The notes beneath the pieces are model-generated. The model searched no databases, had not been told where the DNA came from, and was given only the letters and a program-made list of their open reading frames with translations. DNA of 5,738 nucleotides, from assembly GCA_027064945.1 (NCBI GenBank), contig JAMOPB010000468.1, positions 1-5,738 on the forward strand, written 5' to 3'. The position numbers and the translations under genes are program-made. The stretch is from Candidatus Cloacimonadota bacterium. GTDB lineage: Bacteria > Cloacimonadota > Cloacimonadia > Cloacimonadales > TCS61. This document shows positions 1 through 5,738 of this stretch, in pieces; position 1 is the first letter of the stretch; every line of letters begins with the position of its first letter.

Positions 1-1820
1 GCATTTACATCAGTATGGTTCACACCCGGTATTCTGGCTGCTTGCCCTAATGAGGAAGGTTTTATTTTTTGTAATTTTTCTCTAGCTTCCCAAGCAATTG
101 ATTCAATTTTCATAAAATCAATATTTCCCGGAATTGTAGAATGTTCCATTCTTTCAAATTTTTCAATATCAGCAAGTTGCCTTTGCAAATATCCTTCGTA
201 TTTAATTTCTAAGCTAATTCTTTCTTTTAAATCATCAGTTAAATCTTTTGGTTCTTTATAACCAAACCTTTTCAAATCGCTAAATTGGAAATCAGGACGT
301 TTGAGCAACTTCTTAAATCTTACCGGTTCACGTAGTTCATCTGATTTGATAGTTTTATTTCTTGCAAGAAAAGATAATTCTCTTTGAAAAATTTCCTGGC
401 TTTTCTGGAATCTCTGCCATCTAACATCAGAAATCAAACCTAATTTCCTTCCGATCGGCATCATTCTTTCAGCCGCATTATCTTGTCGCAAGAACAATCT
501 ATATTCGGCACGTGAAGTAAAAAGTCTATACGGCTCGTTTGTTCCTTTAGTAACCAAATCATCCAATAAAACACCTAAATAGGATCTGGATCTTTCAAAA
601 ATTTGTGGAGCTTTATTATCTAAAGTGAGAACCGCATTAATACCGGCAGCAATTCCCTGAGCTGCAGCTTCCTCATAACCTGAAGTTCCATTTATCTGAC
701 CGGCTAAAAATAGTCCTGATATCTTTTTTGATTCCAGACTTTGTTTTAATTCATCGGGAATAATATAATCATATTCAATAGCATATCCATAACGCATAAT
801 TTTGGCATTTTCTAATCCGGGGATTGTGCGCATTAGTTGTTCTTGAATTTGTGGTGGAAGGCTATTTGAAATTCCATTTACATAAGCCTCGCAAGTATTT
901 AATCCTTCAGGTTCTATAAAAACATGATGCTTATCTTTCCCACTAAAGCGAACAATTTTATCTTCAATTGACGGACAATATCTTGGTCCGATTCCAATAA
1001 TATTCCCACCATAAAGCGATGATCTTTTCAAATTTTCCTGAATAATGTGATGAGTTTGAGAATTTGTATAAGTAAGATAACAACTTACATCATTACGCAA
1101 TTTAATATCTCTGAAAAAGGAAAAGCCACTTGGTTTTTCATCTCCCGGTTGTTCTTCCACTAAATTCATATTCACAGTATTAATATCAACTCTGGGTGGT
1201 GTTCCCGTTTTAAATCTAGCTAATTTCAGCCCCATTTTTTGCAAATTTTTTGCCAGTTCCACAGAAGCTGGTTCTCCTGCGCGTCCGGCTGAATAATTCA
1301 CATTTCCCACATGCACTACACCACGTAAAAATGTTCCATTTGCTAAAATTACTCTTGGCGCCCAATAATCTTTTCCTATTTGAGAACGCACTCCTAACAC
1401 TTTTTTACCGTCATCACTTAGAAGTAGTTCATCAATTAATGATTCAATCACAGTAAGATTTGCTTGCTTTTGTAAAATATTGGTCATGTATTCCGTATAT
1501 AAAGATCGGTCGTTTTGGCTTCTAGGTGCCCAAACTGCCGGACCTTTTTTACGATTTAACATTCTAAATTGGATTCCGCTATAATCTGCTGCTGCACCAA
1601 TCTCACCGCCCAATGCATCAATTTCTCTAGCTAAATGTCCTTTTGCAGGTCCACCAATAGTTGGATTACAGCTCATTCTTCCTATCGATTCCATTTTGAT
1701 AACAAAAATGGCAGTATTAGCTCCCATTTTGGCAGCAGCCATTGCAGCTTCAATACCTGCATGTCCGGCACCAATCACAATCACATCATATTTATCTTTT
1801 CCAATGTTTGAACTTATCAT
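1..1820 (-). CDS. mnmG: tRNA uridine-5-carboxymethylaminomethyl modification enzyme MnmG (GidA), 3' end cut by window edge
   Basis: With MnmE, MnmG installs the (carboxymethyl)aminomethyl group on C5 of wobble uridine 34 in certain tRNAs, using FAD, NADH and methylene-tetrahydrofolate in the cytoplasm; this role is known for the family. Visible: 606 uninterrupted codons starting MISSNIGKDKYDVIVIGAG, with the dinucleotide-binding loop GAGHAG at residues 17-22 and the family block SCNPTIGGPAKGHLAREID from residue 50. The two signature motifs are GPRYCPSIEDKIVRF (Cys282) and AGQINGTSGYEEAAAQG (from residue 373). Cys51 and Cys282 are the two cysteines conserved in the family. The C-terminal helical region reaches RIPGVNHTDVN at the edge; family members are about 620-630 residues, so only some 15-25 are missing. 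The ATG at 1820-1818 is preceded by AGGTGA (1833-1828) with 7-base spacing. The gene diverges from proS. No frameshift or missing key residue is seen. Confidence 0.98.
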   Translation of the reverse strand, partial: MISSNIGKDKYDVIVIGAGHAGIEAAMAAAKMGANTAIFVIKMESIGRMSCNPTIGGPAKGHLAREIDALGGEIGAAADYSGIQFRMLNRKKGPAVWAPRSQNDRSLYTEYMTNILQKQANLTVIESLIDELLLSDDGKKVLGVRSQIGKDYWAPRVILANGTFLRGVVHVGNVNYSAGRAGEPASVELAKNLQKMGLKLARFKTGTPPRVDINTVNMNLVEEQPGDEKPSGFSFFRDIKLRNDVSCYLTYTNSQTHHIIQENLKRSSLYGGNIIGIGPRYCPSIEDKIVRFSGKDKHHVFIEPEGLNTCEAYVNGISNSLPPQIQEQLMRTIPGLENAKIMRYGYAIEYDYIIPDELKQSLESKKISGLFLAGQINGTSGYEEAAAQGIAAGINAVLTLDNKAPQIFERSRSYLGVLLDDLVTKGTNEPYRLFTSRAEYRLFLRQDNAAERMMPIGRKLGLISDVRWQRFQKSQEIFQRELSFLARNKTIKSDELREPVRFKKLLKRPDFQFSDLKRFGYKEPKDLTDDLKERISLEIKYEGYLQRQLADIEKFERMEHSTIPGNIDFMKIESIAWEAREKLQKIKPSSLGQAARIPGVNHTDVN

Positions 1821-1865
1821 CTATTATTCACCTTTTTTTAATAGCATATTTAAATTTGATTTTTC

Positions 1866-1914
1866 CAAAATTAATTTATGCGTTTTAGGAAATTTTTATA
1901 CCGATAAATGTCAA
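1866..1914 (-). promoter_or_regulatory. Candidate promoter region of mnmG
   Basis: Read on the minus strand, a perfect TTGACA lies at 1914-1909 and TAATTTTG at 1873-1866. The latter matches the Bacteroidetes -7 element TAnnTTTG and would place the transcript start near 1860, about 40 bases before the mnmG ATG. The two elements are too far apart to work as one promoter. The TTGACA lacks a good -10 box at 16-18 bases, and TAATTTTG lacks a clear TTTG at -33. In DNA this AT-rich either could be chance, so this marks the probable promoter zone and not a resolved site. Confidence 0.25.
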
Positions 1915-1935
1915 GCAAGACTAAAAAACCGATAA
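1900..1935. repeat. Pair of 8-bp direct repeats ACCGATAA upstream of mnmG
   Basis: ACCGATAA occurs at 1900-1907 and again at 1928-1935, so the starts are 28 bases apart. On the minus strand these read TTATCGGT and bracket the TTGACA at 1914-1909. They are the most G+C-containing words in an otherwise A/T-dominated stretch. Spaced direct repeats at a promoter can be operator half-sites, but no regulator is recognisable and the repeats are short. Confidence 0.3.
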
Positions 1936-1997
1936 GATTTTTTCTATTCATTGCTAACTTTTCGCTAATTTGAATACTATAAAAAATTTATCTAATT

Positions 1998-2153
1998 TTA
2001 TATTTGACAATCTAGTGAATTTAATAAGTTTGAATCATCTAATTCAGGATATTGCAATAAAGCAATTCTCTTATGTTTTTGCATATCAATAATGATGAAC
2101 TCGCAAGAAGTCGATCTATTGGTACAAGAAGGAATTGTCAGAACTTGTAACAT
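1998..2153 (-). CDS. Possible small protein of 51 residues, unrecognised
   Basis: I do not recognise this frame. It opens with ATG at 2153-2151, runs 51 codons and ends with TAA at 2000-1998. The peptide begins MLQVLTIPSCTNRSTSCEF, is mixed and protein-like, contains four cysteines and has no hydrophobic membrane segment. In favour: a 52-codon frame is fairly long for DNA this AT-rich, and G+C content rises over its 5' half to coding-like levels. Against: there is no Shine-Dalgarno sequence before the ATG, an in-frame TGA lies five codons or fewer upstream, and its 3' part covers the candidate proS promoter at 2003-2032. It could be a small gene, the relic of a decayed gene, part of a dispersed repeat, or chance. 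Confidence 0.2.
   Translation of the reverse strand: MLQVLTIPSCTNRSTSCEFIIIDMQKHKRIALLQYPELDDSNLLNSLDCQI
2003..2032 (+). promoter_or_regulatory. Candidate Bacteroidetes-type promoter for proS
   Basis: TTTG at 2003-2006 (part of TTTGACA) and TAAGTTTG at 2025-2032 match the two elements described for Bacteroides promoters, TTTG near -33 and TAnnTTTG near -7. The 18 bases between them give about the right distance and predict a start near 2036. This would leave a leader of about 230 bases before proS. The same TTGACA at 2004-2009 has no good sigma-70 -10 box 17 bases downstream, which favours the Bacteroidetes reading. The assignment rests on two short motifs in AT-rich DNA. Confidence 0.35.
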
Positions 2154-2255
2154 CTTATTCTGTCATCAATTACAGAGTAAGAAAGCTTGCTAATTTTTGC
2201 TTTTTCATTTTTGCAAAATCATCAAAAATAGAAAAATAAAGAAAGAGATATATTT

Positions 2256-2260
2256 AGGAG
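2256..2260 (+). promoter_or_regulatory. Ribosome binding site that fixes the proS start
   Basis: AGGAG ends 5 bases before the ATG at 2266. An in-frame ATG at 2197 would add 23 residues (MLFHFCKIIKNRKIKK...), but it has no Shine-Dalgarno sequence. The added residues are also unlike any ProRS N-terminus, whereas MAKKAKTAINPTREENYPQW is typical of the family. Confidence 0.85.
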
Positions 2261-2265
2261 ATAAA

Positions 2266-3789
2266 ATGGCCAAAAAAGCTAAAACCGCAATAAACCCAAC
2301 ACGAGAGGAAAATTATCCTCAGTGGTATCAAGAAGTTATTAAAGCTGCTGACTTAGCAGAAAATAGTGATGTTCGAGGTTGTATGGTTATCAAACCTTGG
2401 GGATACACAATTTGGGAAAATATACAAAAAAACTTAGATGAAATGTTTAAAGATACAGGACATGTAAATGCTTATTTCCCACTTTTTATTCCAAAAAGTT
2501 TCTTTGAAAAAGAAGCGGAGCATGTTGATGGATTTGCCAAAGAATGCGCAGTAGTAACTCATACTCGCTTGGAGGATGATTTAAACGGTGGTTTGAGACC
2601 TGCAGGAAAATTAACTGAAGAATTAATTGTTCGTCCAACCAGTGAAACAATTATTGGAGCTTCTTTTAGTAAATGGGTAGAATCTTATCGTGATCTTCCA
2701 CTTTTGATAAATCAATGGGCAAATGTGGTAAGATGGGAAATGAGAACAAGGCTTTTCTTAAGAACAACAGAATTTCTCTGGCAAGAAGGTCATACAGTTC
2801 ATGCTACAAGAGAGGAAGCTGAAGAAGAAACTAAAAAGATGTTAAATGTTTATGCCGATTTCGCTTCAGAATATTTAGCAATTCCGGTTATTAAAGGCGA
2901 AAAAACAGCTTCAGAAAGATTTCCGGGAGCACTTCAAACTTTTTCCATTGAAGCAATGATGCAAGATAAGAAAGCTCTGCAAGCCGGCACATCTCATTTC
3001 TTAGGACAAAATTTCGCTAAAGCTTCTAATATTAAATATCAGAGCAAAGAAGGAATAGAAAAATATGCGTGGACTACATCTTGGGGAGTTTCAACCCGTT
3101 TAATCGGAGCATTAATTATGGCTCATAGTGATGATGACGGTTTAATTATTCCTCCAAAAATTGCTCCTGCTCATGTTGTAATTATTCCAATTTATAAAAA
3201 TGAAGAACAAGAAAAATTAGTAAAAGAGTACATTTCTGATTTGGAAAATGAAATTAAGAAATTACGCTTTGATGAGAAAAAAATCCGCGTAATTGTAGAT
3301 GATCGTGATATACGTGGTGGCGATAAAGTTTGGGGCTGGATAAAAAAAGGTGTTCCAATCCGATTGGAAGTTGGACCTCGTGATGTAGAAAACAGTTCAC
3401 TTTTTATGGGAAGAAGAGATAAAGCACCAAAAGATAAGGGCGGAATTGTATTTAATAAATTCATTGAAACGCTTCCTGAAATCTTGCAAGAAATCCAAGA
3501 TAATATTTATCAAAAAGCCCTTTCCTTCCAAAAAGAAAATACTGTAAATATTGATACAAAAGATGAATTCTATAAATTCTTCACACCTAATAATAAAGAA
3601 AATCCCGAGATACACGGAGGTTTTGCTAATAGCCATTGGTGCGGAAATCCCGAATGTGAAGAAAATATTAAAAATGATTTAAAAGTTACTATTAGAAATA
3701 TTCCCGAAGATGCAAAACAAGAAATTGGAAAATGTATCTATTGCGGAGCAAAAAGCGAGAAGCGAGTAATTTTCTCAAAAAGTTATTAA
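2266..3789 (+). CDS. proS: Prolyl-tRNA synthetase, archaeal/eukaryotic-like type with C-terminal zinc domain
   Basis: Class II aminoacyl-tRNA synthetase that charges tRNA-Pro with proline using ATP, in the cytoplasm. The 507 residues match the usual length of the archaeal-type family. In order: the catalytic core begins near residue 15 with YPQWYQEVIKAADLAE; the RPTSE loop is at 123-127; motif 2 is around RWEMRTRLFLRTTEF (156-170); AGTSHFLGQNF is at 240-250; motif 3 is around GVSTRLIGAL (274-283). The anticodon-binding domain spans about 300-400. The C-terminal domain carries four cysteines (459, 464, 490, 493) as expected zinc ligands and ends in Tyr507, the C-terminal tyrosine typical of this type. 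There is no large insertion (INS) editing domain between motifs 2 and 3, which separates it from the common bacterial form. It is followed after 10 bases by the S4-amidase gene, probably in the same operon. Confidence 0.97.
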   Translation: MAKKAKTAINPTREENYPQWYQEVIKAADLAENSDVRGCMVIKPWGYTIWENIQKNLDEMFKDTGHVNAYFPLFIPKSFFEKEAEHVDGFAKECAVVTHTRLEDDLNGGLRPAGKLTEELIVRPTSETIIGASFSKWVESYRDLPLLINQWANVVRWEMRTRLFLRTTEFLWQEGHTVHATREEAEEETKKMLNVYADFASEYLAIPVIKGEKTASERFPGALQTFSIEAMMQDKKALQAGTSHFLGQNFAKASNIKYQSKEGIEKYAWTTSWGVSTRLIGALIMAHSDDDGLIIPPKIAPAHVVIIPIYKNEEQEKLVKEYISDLENEIKKLRFDEKKIRVIVDDRDIRGGDKVWGWIKKGVPIRLEVGPRDVENSSLFMGRRDKAPKDKGGIVFNKFIETLPEILQEIQDNIYQKALSFQKENTVNIDTKDEFYKFFTPNNKENPEIHGGFANSHWCGNPECEENIKNDLKVTIRNIPEDAKQEIGKCIYCGAKSEKRVIFSKSY

Positions 3790-3799
3790 AGGATAAAAA

Positions 3800-4609
3800 A
3801 TGAAATTTTATATTGATAAAGGAACAGAAATATTCCTGTTCCAAGTATTGAAAGCAGCCGGACTTATTCCAAATTATGAGGAAGTGCGAGAAGCTGTCCA
3901 AACTGAAAAAGTAAAAGTTAATGGTGAGATTTGCACTAACCAAAGAGAAATTTTGGGTAATGGTGATAAAGTAGAATATGGTAATAAAATCGCTGAAATA
4001 GTGGGACGTGGCATTACCGGCAAAGGGAAAAAGCTCGTTGAAGAAAAACCATCTTTTGAACGAGTTCCAACCATCGAACATGGCAGAGTAAATAAATGGT
4101 CTGCAAAGCCTGTAAATATTGAAAAGCGCCTTGATACAAAAATTTCTGAGACTATGCTAAAATTACATAATGCTCTTATCAAAAAAGAGATGACTTTAGC
4201 TTTTGCTGAATCTTGCACAGGCGGGATGCTACAAAATATTGTTGTTAATCTATCAGGATGCTCTGCATATTTTTTAGGCGGAATTACTGCTTATGCTGAT
4301 TCTATCAAACAAAAAACATTGGATGTGAATTCGAGCACTTTAGCACAATATGGTGCTGTAAGTAAAGAAGTGGCAAAAGAGATGGTTATAGGTTTGGAAA
4401 AAACTTTTCAAGCTAATATTTCTGCTATCACAACAGGCCTTGCAGGTCCTGACGGCGGCACGGAAGAAAAACCTGTTGGTACTGTATATATTGCTGTAAA
4501 GATAAAAGATAGGCTTATTGAGAATCATTACAATTTCTCCGGTGATAGAAATGTCATCCGCAAGAAAACTACGTTAGAAATATTACAGACAATTTTATCT
4601 AACATATAA
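3800..4609 (+). CDS. S4 RNA-binding domain fused to CinA-C/PncC nicotinamide-nucleotide amidase domain
   Basis: A 269-residue two-domain protein. Residues about 10-66 look like an S4 RNA-binding domain: LFQVLKAAGLIPNYEEVREA, then KVKVNGEICTNQREI and NGDKVEY, as in small YaaA-like S4 proteins. A charged Lys/Glu-rich linker (about 68-115) follows. Residues about 116-269 form a complete CinA C-terminal domain, with AESCTGG (136-142, Ser138 the expected nucleophile), GGITAYADSIKQKTLDV (160-176, Lys170 at the conserved lysine position), GAVSKEVAKEM (185-195) and TGLAGPDGGTEEKPVGTVY (212-230). Family members deamidate nicotinamide mononucleotide to nicotinate mononucleotide, recycling pyridine nucleotides. 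The N-terminal molybdopterin-binding-like domain of full-length CinA is absent, with S4 in its place. AAAGGA at 3788-3793 overlaps the proS stop codon, 6 bases before ATG, suggesting cotranslation. Domain calls are strong; the RNA target and in vivo role are unknown. Confidence 0.9.
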   Translation: MKFYIDKGTEIFLFQVLKAAGLIPNYEEVREAVQTEKVKVNGEICTNQREILGNGDKVEYGNKIAEIVGRGITGKGKKLVEEKPSFERVPTIEHGRVNKWSAKPVNIEKRLDTKISETMLKLHNALIKKEMTLAFAESCTGGMLQNIVVNLSGCSAYFLGGITAYADSIKQKTLDVNSSTLAQYGAVSKEVAKEMVIGLEKTFQANISAITTGLAGPDGGTEEKPVGTVYIAVKIKDRLIENHYNFSGDRNVIRKKTTLEILQTILSNI

Positions 4610-4661
4610 AATGCTTGTCAGAATTAACTTTTTTATTGCTTTTTGAATTAAAATTTAAAAT

Positions 4662-4667
4662 GGGAGG
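4662..4667 (+). promoter_or_regulatory. Strong ribosome binding site of the C25-like gene
   Basis: GGGAGG lies 6 bases before the ATG at 4674 and decides the start. Another ATG at 4660 is out of frame and overlaps this site. The 64-base gap upstream (4610-4673) shows neither an intrinsic terminator nor a clear promoter, so readthrough from proS and the S4-amidase gene remains possible. Confidence 0.8.
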
Positions 4668-4673
4668 ATTTAT

Positions 4674-5738
4674 ATGCCGAGATTTTGTAAGATAGGGTTT
4701 TTGAAATACGGTTTTTTATTTGTATTATTAAATTTTTTGAGTATTTCTTTGATAGCAAAACCGTTTAAAATTTTAGAAGAAAATCAGAATTATTTAATTG
4801 TTCAATTTTCTCTTCCGGAATATGATATTAGCGAAACTGAAATTTCAGGAAAAATTTATCATCGAATTTATGTCCCAAATTCCTCATCGTATAGCGAAGA
4901 GGGAAAACCTATCTTACCATATTTCTCAGAAATTGTAGGAATTCCATCTGATGGGAATATTAGTTGGGAAATTTTGGATCAAACCAAAACAAGAAAAACA
5001 GGTCTTATAATTATTCCTGCTTATAAAACAATTCCAAATGGAGAAACTCTCGATTATGAGTTTTATTTAGATAAGGAATTTTATAATTCTAACCAAACAT
5101 TCCCTGCAAAGACAGTAATAAAAGGTAAAAGATCCTACCTTAGAGACCGTGCATTAATATCATTTATTCTAAATCCTTTCCAATATAATGCTAAGTCACA
5201 CTCTTTGGATATTACAACTTCCTTAAAAGTGAAAATATATATTCATGGGACAAAAGAAGATTCCCGCTTTTGGAGAAATAGCAATAATTTCATAGATAAA
5301 GCAGGTGATAATTTTTTCATCAACAATAACACCAGTAAAAAATGGCGCGTAGCAAGAAAACCGGCAGAATCCTATCCTGAAAGAAATGCAGATATAATCA
5401 CAGCTATTAAATTAGTAGTAGATAGTGACGGAATCTATAAAGTTACCCGAGATGATCTTCAAACAGCTATCGATGATTACCTTGAAGAACATGAAATTGA
5501 GACAGAATCTGCTTTTGATTGGGATTCAATTGATCCACGATATTTAGAACTTTATGATGAAGAAGGTTCCGTTCCCATCAGATTCGTCGGAGAAAATGAC
5601 GGTTCTTTTGATATTGATGATTATTTTGAATTTTTTGGTGAACAACATCATGGTGAAATTTCCTATTATGATGATTACACCAACGAAAACACTTATCAGT
5701 TAAAAATTATCGATCATATTGCCAGCCGTATGGCTGTG
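4674..5738 (+). CDS. Exported C25 (gingipain-like) cysteine peptidase, N-terminal propeptide part; 3' end beyond window
   Basis: 355 codons are open to the right edge. Residues 1-28 form a signal peptide: basic residues up to Lys11, a hydrophobic stretch 13-28, and likely cleavage after SLIA before KPFKI. Next is a region like the C25 propeptide, with the hallmark GKPILPYFSEIVGIPSDG (77-94), and mostly beta-type sequence to about 225. From 246, KLVVDSDGIYKVTRDDL, SIDPRYLELYDEE (from 285), GSFDIDDYFEFFG (310-322) and YTNENTYQL (335-343) match the segment that precedes the catalytic domain in gingipain-like proteases and in the type IX sortase PorU. The propeptide hallmark favours a gingipain-like protease over PorU. 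The catalytic His/Cys domain and any C-terminal secretion signal lie outside the window, so peptidase activity is inferred. Proteins of this kind are exported through Sec and, in FCB bacteria, often through the type IX system. Confidence 0.75.
   Translation, partial: MPRFCKIGFLKYGFLFVLLNFLSISLIAKPFKILEENQNYLIVQFSLPEYDISETEISGKIYHRIYVPNSSSYSEEGKPILPYFSEIVGIPSDGNISWEILDQTKTRKTGLIIIPAYKTIPNGETLDYEFYLDKEFYNSNQTFPAKTVIKGKRSYLRDRALISFILNPFQYNAKSHSLDITTSLKVKIYIHGTKEDSRFWRNSNNFIDKAGDNFFINNNTSKKWRVARKPAESYPERNADIITAIKLVVDSDGIYKVTRDDLQTAIDDYLEEHEIETESAFDWDSIDPRYLELYDEEGSVPIRFVGENDGSFDIDDYFEFFGEQHHGEISYYDDYTNENTYQLKIIDHIASRMAV

Larger units (their letters stand above)
1821..2265. other. Divergent intergenic region between mnmG and proS
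   Basis: This 445-base stretch separates two divergently transcribed genes. The part next to mnmG (about 1834-2040) is very AT-rich, with roughly 17% G+C in 1981-2040, and carries promoter-like sequences for both directions. The middle part (about 2041-2193) is more GC-rich, about 37% in 2101-2160, and looks coding-like, though no recognised gene is present. The last 70 bases are again A/T-rich and lead to the proS ribosome binding site. Small inverted repeats are present: ATTGC/GCAAT at 2051-2055 and 2062-2066 around a 6-base loop, and the palindrome TTTTGCAAAA at 2209-2218. Neither is followed by the GC-rich stem and T-run of an intrinsic terminator. No tRNA, T-box or known riboswitch core was recognised. 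Confidence 0.8.

Noticed and set aside
1250..1456. Plus-strand frame of 68 codons
   Set aside because: It lies opposite the well-supported mnmG coding sequence and its peptide is a shadow of that gene.
1696..1935. Plus-strand frame of 79 codons
   Set aside because: It overlaps the conserved FAD-binding N-terminus of mnmG on the other strand and then runs into AT-rich intergenic DNA; no protein-like features.
2073..2150. 25-residue plus-strand frame (MFLHINNDEL...) as a proS leader peptide
   Set aside because: No ribosome binding site and no proline codons, so it does not fit an attenuation peptide; it lies in the ambiguous coding-like patch.
2197..2265. N-terminal extension of proS starting at ATG 2197
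   Set aside because: No Shine-Dalgarno sequence there, a low-complexity Lys/Ile-rich peptide unlike ProRS, and a well-placed AGGAG before the ATG at 2266.
3192..4528. Several minus-strand frames of 62-129 codons opposite proS and the S4-amidase gene
   Set aside because: Antisense shadows of two genes with clear family motifs; the peptides are rich in Phe/Ser/Ile as expected for the complement of AT-rich coding DNA.
4610..4673. Possible terminator or promoter in the gap before the C25-like gene
   Set aside because: The T-rich stretch has no GC-rich stem before it, and TTGTCA at 4615-4620 has no -10 box at the right distance.

Overview
The window is AT-rich chromosomal DNA from a Gram-negative-type bacterium, most likely of the Fibrobacteres-Chlorobi-Bacteroidetes (FCB) superphylum. 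Three things point that way: a secreted protein with a gingipain-type (C25) propeptide, an archaeal/eukaryotic-like prolyl-tRNA synthetase with a C-terminal zinc-binding domain, and a promoter-like sequence matching the Bacteroidetes consensus TTTG / TAnnTTTG. A Cloacimonadota-like lineage would fit, but this is an inference from gene content and composition and nothing in the window proves it.

Layout. Positions 1-1820 (minus strand) hold nearly all of mnmG, the FAD-dependent subunit of the tRNA wobble-uridine modification enzyme; its last residues lie beyond the left edge. Positions 1821-2265 form a divergent intergenic region with putative control sites for both flanking genes and a small coding-like patch (about 1998-2193). 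On the plus strand come proS (2266-3789), then after a 10-base gap a gene for an unusual two-domain protein, an S4 RNA-binding domain fused to a CinA-C/PncC nicotinamide-nucleotide amidase domain (3800-4609). A 64-base gap follows, then the 5' part of a gene for an exported C25-peptidase-like protein (4674 to the right edge).

Together, mnmG and proS are translation genes (tRNA modification and tRNA charging) transcribed away from each other. The S4-amidase gene is tightly spaced behind proS and is probably cotranscribed and possibly translationally coupled with it. The domain pairing (RNA-binding plus NMN deamidase) is the most unusual item in the window. The exported protease-like gene has its own strong ribosome binding site and no visible functional link to the upstream genes. 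No RNA genes, CRISPR arrays, insertion sequences or convincing intrinsic terminators were seen.
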